This document shows positions 26,801-36,756 of a stretch of 64,000 nucleotides of DNA, in pieces. A program made the position numbers and the translations under genes. Below the pieces are notes generated by a model. The model was not told the origin of the DNA. It did no database searches and worked only from the letters and a program-made list of their open reading frames with translations. Source of the stretch: Whitmania pigra (lineage: Eukaryota; Annelida; Clitellata; Hirudinida; Haemopidae); contig JAJTWR010000353.1 of the NCBI GenBank assembly GCA_021613335.1, positions 1,183,501-1,247,500 on the forward strand, in the 5' to 3' direction. Position 1 is the stretch's first letter, and each line of letters starts with the position of its first letter.

Positions 26801-29800
26801 CAATGGTTTTACTACGGAAGGTTGTGAAATGATAAATGCGATCCAAGTTACTAAGTTTGCTTTTTGCCATTTTTTTGTATTATACTTTGTATGTTTGTTT
26901 ATTTGAAGAATGCTCTGCTCACTCTGGAACTTGAAGAAATTTCTACCAGGGTGTCCATACAGGCCGAGACGATTGACGAGCTAAAGAAAGAACTCGATAC
27001 TCTGAAATTGGAAAGAGATCAACTCATCAAGTCCATCCATTCTCTTGAGAATCAGAATTTAGAGAATCAGATTGAAATTCAGGTCAGTAAATCAGCAGTT
27101 GAGCGTATTGAGTCTATCTCATTTCACTTATTTCACCGCATTGGATCGACTTCTAAATCTAAAACCGCTCGTTCGATTCCTCGATTAGGAACTGTCGGCG
27201 AAAGCCAACGAGGACCGACAGATAATAAAGTTTGATCTCGGCAAGGAGGAGGCAGACTTGATGAAAGGATTGCAAGACGACAACGAGATGCTCAGGGCTG
27301 ACAATAGCAGACTCAAGGAGCAACTCAGTGCATATGTGGGTTTGGTTTGGAAGTATTGATTTTATGCTTTTGTCTCTAGTGTTATTATTGCCATTACTAT
27401 TACTATTACTATTACTATCATTGTTATTTTTGATTCTGCAGCCTCCCAATGGCACGGGATTCTCCTTATTCTCCTCGATATCCCATGGAAGTCCGGAAGC
27501 AGTCAGGAAATCGACGGGAAGTTTGCCCGGCAAGAGCATAAGCTTGGATGAGAGTTTTGTTTTTGATGCTCAGAAGAAAAAGCTGAATTCACCAAGCCTG
27601 GCTTCTATGGATGAAGATCACAAAAGCAACTCTTATGCCAGCAGAAGAAGCAGAGGTAGTTTTAGAAACGACCACTCTGGCAGGAAAGTGGTGTTTTCCA
27701 ATGACATCCAGTCGTCTCATCACGAAAGGGTTTGTCTTCTGTTGCTGCCTTTTACACGTTTCTGACTTACCGATAATTGAGCACAGTTTTGTGGATTATT
27801 AACACCTGACTGTTTCATAAAGAGGATAAAAGAAATTTTATTTAAAAGTTCTAAGAGAATGGGAAATTCGAATCATTGACTAACTCTTGTATGAAAAGCA
27901 ATGACGACAACAACAGTGTAGCTAATACTTGCACCTCTAGGTCATCGAGTCCATCCTGTCGAAGTTTGACGTCGAAGACCTCGAGGAAGTTGAACGACTC
28001 GTCGAGACAAAATCGTCGGAGGTTCTCAAACTCACGACAAGACTGGAACAAGAACAACAAGAGAAAGTCACCATAAACCAGTCACTGAATTTACTTGAGG
28101 TTTAGTAAATATTGCATTACATTTTTAGTGGAGTATTGTGATGGTTAGGATCCATGGAGATGGTTCTAATATAGAACTTAAACATGCTAATATTGACAAT
28201 TACGAAAGTGTTACTCATGTTAATTAGCATTAATCATAATTATAAATGTTATTACAAAAAATAATTAGTTTTTAATTATTATTATAATTATTTAATTTTC
28301 AGAACAAATTGAAAAATATCGAGTCAGAGTCACGTGAGTTGAGGGGTTCTTTGGCTTCGAGGGAGGCCAAAGTTCAAGAGCTGAGGGCACAGTTGGAGGC
28401 GGTGAACACGAGCCATCATGACGATCTTTGCAATCTGACCAGAGCCATGAGCGTGAGTTGTGCCGATGGATAATTATGAATTCGGAATGATTATTTGCAA
28501 CCGATTATTATTATAAACAATATCAAATTAGCATTTGAATACTTGGTAAGAATAACAATAATATCGTCGACAGGAAAAAGACGAGAACATTTCAAGCCTC
28601 GTCTCTCAACTGGGAAAACTGTCTGAAAGTGAAGAAAAGAAAAGCCAACAAATAAATCAGCTGAAGTCGAAGATGGACGCTCAAGAGACGGCGATCAGGG
28701 AAATGGCAGCCTTGAAAGCTCAGCACGAGCAACTGTTCGAGAAATGCTCGCAGCTCGAAAGTCGCTTCAAGGCCGTCATGGCCGAAAACAGGAAGCTGAT
28801 GCACGGGGATCTCGAGAAGAACGAAGTGGTCGAAGGTTTGCGCCGGGAATTGAGCTCTGCCAGAAAAACCTCGCAGGACGAAGAAAGAAGAGTCCAAGAA
28901 GAAATGAAACGACTCATCGATGAGAACGAGACCACCAAGCAGAAGTTGAAAGCCGTGAGTTATTTTTAAAATTGAAAACGTTCATCGGGTCATCGTCTTT
29001 CACCCGAAGTCAATGTCATGCTCTGTCGATTGCAGGTTTATGACCGGCTTAAAATCTCGGAGGACGAAGAAAGGAGAGTCCGAGAAGAAATGGAACAACT
29101 CGTCCAGGAGAATGAGGCCACCAAGCAGAAGTTGAAAGCTGTGAGTTGTTATTTTAAAATTGCAAACGTGCATCACTGTGTATATAGTAATATCACGTCT
29201 GCATCTTTTGCTCAAAGTCAAAGTCATGCTTCGCTGATTGCAGGCTTGCGAGCAGCTCGAAAGCTCGGAGGATCGCGAGCAACTGAAGCTCGAGAGACTC
29301 AGACTCATCCATGCCAAAGAGCTTCAGAGTCTGAAGATCAGCCATAAGGAAGAATTAAGAAAACTCGAGGAGCACAGGGATACCTTGGAAGTTAGAAATA
29401 CCTCTGTCAAGCCAGAAGGTGGGTGATGATGATGGTGGTGGTGATGATGTATTGTGATTGATGCTATATAACGTTTTTATTATCATGTTATTGATGTTAC
29501 CCTATGCTATTGCTCCTTATAAATAACTGACCAATTGTTTTTTTTTTTTTTAATATGGTATTCCTTGCTAATGTCACGCTGCTCTGTTTGCAGACGTCAA
29601 CATAACACTCGCCGAATTCACGACAATTCTGCCAGAGACATCCTGCGATGAACTCTCCGACGACCTTCAGGTTTTTTATCAAATTAGGAGTTGTGATTAT
29701 GATTATTATTATTACGATTGTGATTATGATTTCCATTTTATTCAACCAACCAATCGTGTGATTATCATATATTGTATTATTTTGTATTATATTGTAATAT

Positions 29801-32800
29801 TTTCTAAATCCGTTTCATCGAGAAATCCTCATCATCCACTCTGATCCTGTACTTTCAGTCCATCTTGAAGAAACTCCATCAGGAAGCAATGAAAGTTTTG
29901 ACCCTCTCCGACTTCAAGTACCTTGAACAGCTCGAGAGGCAGGGAGCCGAGTTGGAACGGTCGAGGGTGGAATGGAACAACGAGAAGCAGAAGATGATCG
30001 AGCAGCAGACGGTTTGTTTGTTTGTTTGTCTGTTTTGTTTGTGCCGTGTTTGAGTTAAAAATAAAATTGATAATAAATAAAAAAAAGTATTGAGTGAAGA
30101 TTCCAATTTTATGTTAGTTGTCAGTTTATAATGTTTTTAACTGATAGTCAGCTACTTAGTAATAATGATATGATAATACAAATCAACTCATTATAGCTGA
30201 TGAATAATCATTCTCAACGTGAACATTTTCAAAACCTTGCAGGATCAAATCAAATCACTGCAGGCAAAGATTGTTGAACTTCAGTCAAATCTAGACGAAG
30301 AAAGACAGAAGAGTCAAACGTTTGGCAAGTACCTGGAAGGAGGAGAGCACAAGTTGAAGAAACTGAGGACGGAAAAGGAAAAACTTCGGGCAAAACTTGT
30401 GTCCGAGAGGGAGGCTTCTAAGGCTCTTACCAGGGGGTTTGAGGTGAGTGCTCTTTGCTCTGGTTCGTTTTGCCTGCTCGGGGAGTAGTTTGATGCGATG
30501 ACTTCGTTGACGACAGGTTTTTAGGATCATTTTTCTTGACCTTTAAAATTTATGTGACGGTCGAGTTAATGCTGCGGAATGATTTTCTTTCATTGGTCAC
30601 GATTAATCGACATCTGTCGTTAGAATAATTAAATCGAGCGAATGACGTTGTTTTCCATCCCTTCCACTTGAAGGCTCAGAGGGACGAGATGGAGAGGGAG
30701 TTTAATCAACAAAGAGAGGAATTGAACAACTCAAACACCCAGAAGGAGCTGCTTCAGAGGCAGCACAACGAGATCAAGATGAAGCTCAACAGCATCGAGG
30801 AGCAGCTGAAGAGATCCAAGGATGCTGAAAGAAAAGTGAGTGATGTCGATGATGACGTTGATGGGTTGTGCTTCACCTGTCTGTGACGGGATCCGAGGTT
30901 AAGACGCCACTTCCCTTTCGTTGTAGGTTGGATCATCATCATCTCCCGATTACAAGCAAATCATGTCGCTCGAGCTCATCGAACAGACTCTCAGGATGAT
31001 AATATCCCTCGTCAAAGGAAAATGGTTAGACTATTATCTCGTCTTCGATTTTGGATCATTTCATGATTTTATTGAATGAATTTCATTCATCAATTCAGCA
31101 TCGAAAATGCACTCGAGGCTCTGAGGTGCATTCAGTCCGATGTGCATGAAATACTTCAGGAGTACAAGGAGGTTGGTACTTGATCAGCTGTTATACAAGC
31201 AGACTATATGTTCTGCCTCCAATCCAAATCTTTTCTCCTGCTTGGTCACCGCAAGCATAGGAACGAATGATTTCTAGTGAAACGTTTATCGAAAACCTTT
31301 GAAGCGTTTAATCGGTTAACTGACTAACTTAAATTAATTTACCAACTCTTAACTCATATTTTCACCACTTATTTCACCTATACGATTCAGAAGTCCAGTG
31401 GCAGCAGTTTGACTAAAGAGGTCCTGAATGGCAAGATGTTGGAGCACAACGCCACTCTGCTCAACCACATCCACCAGATTTGTAACGAGAAGGCAGAACT
31501 CGTCGAGAAGGTGGAACAGCTCAGGAAGGAGGCCTATGGTCAGAGGAACCACAACCAGCTGGTCAGTGTTCATTGATGTTTGAAAGTGGCCGGTACCTTG
31601 ACGTCTATCAGAGTTTTTAACTATTCCGGGCGGACATTGCATGCTAATGAATGTGAACAGTGGACATAGATTATGCAAATTGTTAATAATAAATTTATTT
31701 ATTTCTGAATGGCGGGCTCGATTCTTTCAGTTGGAATCGTTCGATGAAGAACGGAGGAGGTTGCTGGAGGAGAACAAGATGCTGAGTGACAATTTGGTCG
31801 AGGCAAGGAAAGAACTCAGGTTTGCATCGTCGGACGACCGGAGGAAAGAGGTGAGCACCGATTGAACTTTAAATAGAGGATTTCCACATTATCAGATCAA
31901 ATTTACAGTCTAACAAATTCCTAAGATCGTCGCCAGTATGATGCAGATAAGTTCAAAACCAAATATTAGAGCAGATGTTAAGAAGTCAATGAGTGAGAAT
32001 TTGATAGTGATGTTATGGTTCAGGTTCATTTGGTAACCTTTCCACTTAACAGCAGGTTAATGACAGAGAAGTTCTGCTCTTTCAATTCATTTTCGAGGTG
32101 ATTTACGAAACAAACGACAACGTTTGTAGTTGCTTCGTCAGTTGAGCTTGTAGCTTTTAGTCTTGACGAGTGTCGTATTGTGTCGACATCAGTGCCATCA
32201 TCGAGACTGATTCTGCTTCTCTATGGTGGCGGTGATGGTGCAGTTAGATGGTGATTTCAACCAATCAAAATGAAGTTTCATTTTTGTTGCTTCTGTCCAT
32301 CTTTGCTTATCTTTCTCAAATGGTGCTTTGTTGAGTTGATTTTATGGAATTAAAATACAATATTATTCCAATTATTAGTTCTTCATCTTTGTATATTTAT
32401 CAGCTTAATCTATGGAAACAAAAATTACATTGTTCTATGAATCGAGCAGTTAATGCTTCCAGTAGCAAAATTCAAGCCACTCTGGCCTGACTTAAAACTT
32501 TGTTTGAATCATTTCATATGTATGTATGTGTTTTATTAATGTCCATTTCATAACTAACTGATGATTTTAATAATTCTATGAGATTGCCTATTTTAAATTG
32601 TAATTTCAATTCATAATTAAGTAACGAATATTTATGCAAACACAATGGTTTCAATGGTGCTTGTTCGATGACAATTACAACTTATTGTTACCCTCTACCA
32701 ACTTAATTAAAATAACCACCAAACCATCAGAAATAATAATAATAATAATAATAACATTACTTAACAGCTGCACAAGCTCTATGGCAAGTACCTGAGGGCC

Positions 32801-34157
32801 GAATCCTTCCGGAAGTCCCTCGCCTACCAGAAGAAGTACCTCCTCATGGTTCTCGAAGAGTTCCAGGAATCGGAGCAAGCCACCCTGAGGGCCATCGCTC
32901 GCATGACCTCGCACGCGAGGCCCGGCCCGGGATTGGACGATTCCATCTGCGACGAAGGCAGCAGCATTTTGAGTGGAATCAAGAGGGACTTCCAGAGGAG
33001 CATCAAATTTTCTTCCGGAAAAGATCAAAAGAGGCACAACAACCTCGGGCCGCTGGAGAGGTTCAGGAGTGCAGCGAGGGTCGTGGTTGCCGTGTCGAGG
33101 TTTGTCGGAATGGAGTTCTGGCGTCGATTGATCCATTGGTTAACTAACTGATTTATTATTTATTATTACTCATTACTCCCAATGACTTCAGTGAGATGAA
33201 GATATATTTGTAGTTCTAGGAAACTGTATTAGTTTGGAAAGGAATTATAGATTCTCATAATGGAATTCACAATTTTAGACTAAGGAAGCATTGATTTTTA
33301 TGGATGTAAAATATAATGTCAGCAGAATGTTTAAACCGTTAAATCTATTTTTAGACTGAAATTCCTCGTAAAGAAATGGCGGAAGACTGTGCAGCAGGGC
33401 CCAAGAGCAAGCAATTCGGAAATATTGCCAGGTAGTCTTGCACTTTCTTCGATTATTTCTTCAAATATGGATACGTCCATGATCAATTATTACTAATTAT
33501 TTTCTAAAACATGGATATGTATCCCTAATGTTCATTTCCATCGCAGCAGCATCTCTGCCATCGACATCGGCATTTCCGTCGTTCACCAGCATCAGTTCCC
33601 TGCTCGACTCTCGGGATCCTGCAGACGTATCTCGCATCCCATCGATGCAAGGAGCTTTCGAGGAGAGGGTGATGAAATCGTACACCAACCTCTCCCGACA
33701 TCTCCAACGAGCCTCACACACCAACGTGGCCAACGATCGGAACGTCGACGAGGCTCACGGAGGCCCGAGTCGACCAACGGCATCGGCCGCGGCCATCCTC
33801 CAGACCTCCCCCTCGGAAAGATCGATCGCTCGCGACAAAAAGGCAATCGGTTTCACTCCTCCCAGTAAACTTCCGTCGAAGATGTCAGTGTAATTTATTA
33901 TCGTTGCTTGCATTTCTTCATGTAACTTTACGCGCTTTGTAAAATTTTAATGGAGCTCACTTGATGTTTTCGTGAGATTTGAACGGAGTCATTTATTTGT
34001 TTCTCGTCATTTCAGTCGATCGGATGAACGCGACATCTCGGAAGCGGATTCTTCGAACTATCGTCTGCCCCCTCCCGTCACTTCCAAAGAGTACTTGGAA
34101 TTGGTCAAGAATCTCAAGAAAAGGCTGGACGATAAGTATGGGTTACTTAACAATTGA
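14801..34157 (+). CDS. Pericentrin/AKAP9-like centrosomal protein with PACT domain (38 exons)
   Basis: Large scaffold expected at the centrosome, where PACT proteins anchor gamma-tubulin complexes and kinases. Exons: 14801-15418, 15626-15694, 16644-16746, 16918-17070, 17313-17434, 17568-19718, 19797-19919, 21122-21249, 21393-21685, 21780-21854, 22309-22518, 22765-22980, 23827-24059, 24237-24356, 24780-24818, 25471-25656, 25931-26131, 26318-26512, 26909-27082, 27189-27335, 27442-27729, 27941-28099, 28303-28452, 28574-28954, 29036-29140, 29244-29418, 29594-29670, 29859-30011, 30243-30443, 30674-30835, 30927-31024, 31099-31171, 31391-31561, 31731-31850, 32768-33099, 33355-33431, 33547-33883, 34016-34157. 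Every phase closes, giving 8,757 nt and 2,918 residues. The order is an acidic N-terminus, coiled coil, an Asp-rich region (about residues 507-990), long coiled coil, then PACT (about 2624-2760) with the family pattern LHKLYGKYLRAESFRKSLAY, FRSAARVVVAVSR and LKFLVKKWRK. Introns are mostly under 1 kb (largest 19920-21121). PCNT and AKAP9 are one orthologous group in invertebrates, so no symbol is chosen. Confidence 0.93.
15695..16643 (+). other. Intron 2 of the PACT gene
   Basis: 949 AT-rich bases between a GTAAGT donor and a TGTAG acceptor, with neighbouring exons in phase 0. I see no repeat or ORF of interest inside. A shadow reading frame on the minus strand (16156-16359) lacks coding character. 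Confidence 0.6.
18020..19480 (+). other. Asp/Glu-rich coding tract inside exon 6 of the PACT gene
   Basis: The reading frame of the 2,151-nt exon 17568-19718 stays open through many GAT/GAC/GAG runs that encode Asp and Glu, roughly residues 507-990. Coiled coil lies on both sides (17830-17970 and 19540-19718), so the tract is translated and not a missed intron: the frame holds and the exon length is an exact multiple of three between phase-0 borders. It behaves like a (GAT)n microsatellite expanded in frame. Exon 7 (19797-19919) carries a further short Asp run. Confidence 0.85.
19920..21121 (+). other. Intron 7 of the PACT gene
   Basis: The largest intron of the gene at 1,202 bases, with donor GTAATG and acceptor TTCAG. 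It is AT-rich with many TTAATTA runs. I found no repeat family or gene in it. Confidence 0.6.
22981..23826 (+). other. Intron 12 of the PACT gene
   Basis: 846 bases with donor GTAAGC and acceptor CTCAG. It holds a (GTT)n run near 23562-23581 and the candidate 15-nt microexon; otherwise unremarkable AT-rich sequence. Confidence 0.6.
23177..23191 (+). other. Candidate 15-nt microexon in intron 12 of the PACT gene
   Basis: A tgtcag acceptor and a gtagtt donor bracket 15 bases. They enter in phase 1 and leave in phase 1, so including them adds five residues (GKTRE) without disturbing the frame between the exons ending at 22980 and starting at 23827. The phase match could be chance, so it is left out of the main model. 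Confidence 0.35.
24780..24818 (+). other. 39-nt microexon of the PACT gene
   Basis: Bracketed by an attag acceptor and a GTAAGT donor, phase 0 on both sides, encoding 13 residues (TPTFNETLLLPPQ) between two coiled-coil exons. The strong donor and the open frame support it. Skipping it would also keep the frame, so alternative splicing is possible. Confidence 0.6.
24819..25470 (+). other. Intron 15 of the PACT gene
   Basis: 652 bases between a GTAAGT donor and a CACAAG acceptor. It contains a short (ATC)n run at about 25130-25150 and a near-repeat of a 27-base segment around 24892-24930 (clustered gaccgattgaaatgtcat / gactgattgaaatgtcat). No ORF of interest. Confidence 0.55.
28860..29243 (+). 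repeat. Tandem exon-plus-intron duplication in the PACT gene
   Basis: The last ~85 nt of exon 24 (to 28954) and most of exon 25 (29055-29140) are nearly the same: both encode DEERRV, EEM, then TKQKLKA. The introns that follow (28955-29035 and 29141-29243) also start and end alike, with gtgagtt, a tttaaaattg run, a gtcatgct run and an attgcag acceptor. The conserved intron sequence points to a young duplication. Confidence 0.85.
31851..32767 (+). other. Intron 34 of the PACT gene
   Basis: 917 AT-rich bases between GTGAGC and AACAG, ending with an (ATA)n run just before the PACT exon. No coding or mobile sequence recognised. Confidence 0.6.
32768..33431 (+). other. PACT (centrosome-targeting) domain-coding exons
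   Basis: Exons 32768-33099 and 33355-33431, joined in phase 2. The first encodes the family N-terminal half: LHKLYGKYLRAESFRKSLAY, a YLLMVLEEFQESE stretch, IARMTSHARPG and ERFRSAARVVVAVSR. The second encodes LKFLVKKWRK. This order and spacing are characteristic of the PACT domain of AKAP9 and pericentrin, which targets proteins to centrosomes and binds calmodulin in known members. Confidence 0.95.
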
Positions 34158-34640
34158 TTGCTTGTACAATTAGCATTTTGAAATTTAGTTTGTGATTACG
34201 TATTTGTTAGTATAATACTATCATGCCGTGATTGTGAATTCCTCTGTTTTAATGGCAGCAGAAAGTTGTAGAGGATAGCCATCGTCATTCGTTCGCTCTA
34301 GTCCAAACAAAGTCACATTCGGAAAAGAATGAATGCCTACACGTTCGCCTACTTTGACACTCTAAACTGGATGGCGATTGTGGGGTGTATTACAATTGAA
34401 TGTTACTCTTTCTACACTGCTGACGATGTATTATGTTATTATTGCTTGTCGTTATTATATTATTTTTTTTTTTACTATTATTATTGCTTGTCATAATTTT
34501 GCCAACGGAGTTTGTAGATAATTGTTACATTCCCCTCACATTTTGATGATTTAAACACTTGTTTGAAACAACTGTACAAAAATCTGCATGGAAAATATTT
34601 TTTGGTGTCCACTGATGTTCTTGTTCACCTCTAAGGTGAA
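34158..34640. other. 3' flank of the PACT gene
   Basis: Presumed 3' UTR and spacer, with a T run near 34461-34472. A possible extra splice (AA|GTATGG at 34136 to an acceptor near 34259) would change only the last residues of the PACT protein. No other feature seen. Confidence 0.5.
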
Positions 34641-34649
34641 ACATAAGAG

Positions 34650-35562
34650 GTGTCTGCAAGTGGGGAAAGGGGTAGGATTTCACACTTAGGCAAGTAATTT
34701 TTGAATAAATGGCAGTTGCAACTAGCCCCTGACAAATGCCAGATTCTCTCACTGATTGGCTGCAGAAGAAGTTTTAACCTTTGTGAATATTTCATTAATA
34801 ACAACAAGCTGACAAGAGTTGACATAGTTCGTCATCTAGGGGTGCTCATCGATTCTTCTCTCCACTTTGACAAACATTGATAATATTGTGAAAAAAGCAT
34901 CAACCATATCCAAACTGACCCTATTGTCTTTTTCTACAAGAGACCCAACCACTCTAATAAAAGCCTTTTGTACATATGTTAGGCCGATACTAGAATACTG
35001 CTCCCCTGTTTGGAATCCCACCTCAAATACCTTGTTAAAAGAATTGAGTCAGTACAAAGAAGATTCACAAAGGCGATTCCCACCATTCGTCACCAGCCAT
35101 ATCCAGCCAGACTTAAGATGCTAGGGCTCAAAACACTCGAACATAGACGTTTAATTACTGATCTTTGCTTTCTGTTTAAATTATTGAATAGTCTCGTGAA
35201 TAGTGATCTTTTAAATTTTGTTCAATTTGCACAGTACAATCGAACACGGGGACACATGCGAGGACACACATAAGTTACATGCGAGGAAGTGCTCAGCTAA
35301 TGCTGCTAAAAAAATATTTTTGAACAGAGTTGTTGCTGTCTGGATTTCCCTACCAGACGGGGTGGTATCTGCAGGCACTTTCTCTCGTTTCAGAGCATTA
35401 ATCCTCGAGATTGATTTTTCGGAATTTGTAACAATTACAGACTAATCTGTAACCTGCTTTTCCTCGCTCGATGTTGACTGGTTGTATTGTTTTTGCTGAG
35501 GCTGGTCGTATTAGTGGCTGTTTAGCCCTTCGACCGGTTAAATAAATAAAATAAATAAAAAT
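34650..35562 (+). mobile_element. 5'-truncated non-LTR retrotransposon fragment (3' end of the RT ORF)
   Basis: Translation in shifting frames gives the C-terminal part of a Jockey/CR1-type reverse transcriptase protein: a LAPDKCQ then RHLGVLIDSSLHF block, a FCTYVRPILEYCSPVWNP block, a RRFTKAIP then LGLKTLEHRR block, and a final NRVVAVWISLPD then FRALI block. The reading frame breaks at least twice (near 34873 and 35030), so it is dead. The 3' end is marked by a short A-rich TAAATAAATAAAA tail at about 35537-35562. The endonuclease and catalytic RT core are missing. Confidence 0.85.
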
Positions 35563-36756
35563 GTTGCATATTTATTTTTTAATGATTTTATTTCCATTAT
35601 TCTGAAATACTTGAATTTTCAAAAACTTTGGAACGAGTTAAAAAAAAATAAGGACGTGTCTCAAATTGGGGCAGACATTTGCATTACAATCGGCGATGGA
35701 TAGAACTGAATCAATCACCAACGGCCAAGAAACTTAGTAATGTTACAAATTTTGCTAATCGAATTTTCATTAGAACAATAAAGTTTTAATTAAAATAAAT
35801 CTTTAATTATTTGTACGCGATTATGCGGTTGTTTTCAAAATAGGAAAATAAGGGCGGGCAGGTAACCAAATGCTACCACTGAATGTCTAAAGCGGTGGCG
35901 AGCAACATTTTTCGGCAGAGGGGCAGGAATAGATTTCGGTGAACCGCCGGGGGCCGAGCGAATGAGAATATAGTGTAAAATAGGTTTCAAATTTTACCCC
36001 TCATCAAGACTTATGGATGTCCTTTAAATGTTCATAGTGAGTCCTGATAGTTTTAAGTTTACGAGAGCACACAACACTACACAAACTATTGAGCTGCATG
36101 ATGGTAGTTTATATAATGACAGGGAATATAATAATCAAGCAGCAAAATACAAATATAAAAAAATAGAGGGTGTCTCTACACGTTTACGGTGTCGAGGTGT
36201 GTGGAAAGCTGTAAAATCACGGTAGAGCTAGTGAGTAACTCGGTTATTAGTTAGTCCAGAAGACTAAGAAGAATTTTTGAATTATTTATACAATAATGTT
36301 TTATTAACGTCCGTTGCATATCTAGGTGATTGGGGCGGTTCTCCCGCAGAGGGGTTTGAAGCCCGTGAGAATTTTTGAATTTAGAGATGCATGCCTTTAT
36401 ACCGTTGGTGTTGCCTAAGTTTTCATTCACAACCTACGAAAATTAATAATAACAATTAATTTTTAAGGCGCATGGGCATGTTACAAATGTTACAAATTCA
36501 TTACATTTTAATAATAATGTCGCAACGTGCTAATTCATTTTAAAATTATATTGCTTTTATATAATTTTTTTGAAATAAATTAATTTTATTTTATTGCTTT
36601 TTAGATTCAGAATCTTTCAAAGAACTGGTCGAGTGGACGAGGCAACGAACATTTAGTGCAAATCAAAATACCATAACTTAACTTAACTGAGAATCAACAG
36701 GAGCACACCAACTAATATTTGAAAAGTAAAATCAAAACAAAACAAAACCAACAGAC
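35563..36756. other. Intergenic region and 5' leader of RPB1
   Basis: Mostly AT-rich. A GC-richer patch at about 35845-35960 (gtggcgagcaaca, ccgccgggggcc) looks like an old transposon remnant but cannot be assigned. A pyrimidine-rich acceptor ending in AG at 36603-36604 may be the end of a 5' UTR intron of the RPB1 gene; no core promoter motif is convincing. Confidence 0.45.

Noticed and set aside
35845..35960. GC-rich patch as a hAT-type transposon end
   Set aside because: General resemblance only; no terminal inverted repeat or 8-bp duplication could be located.
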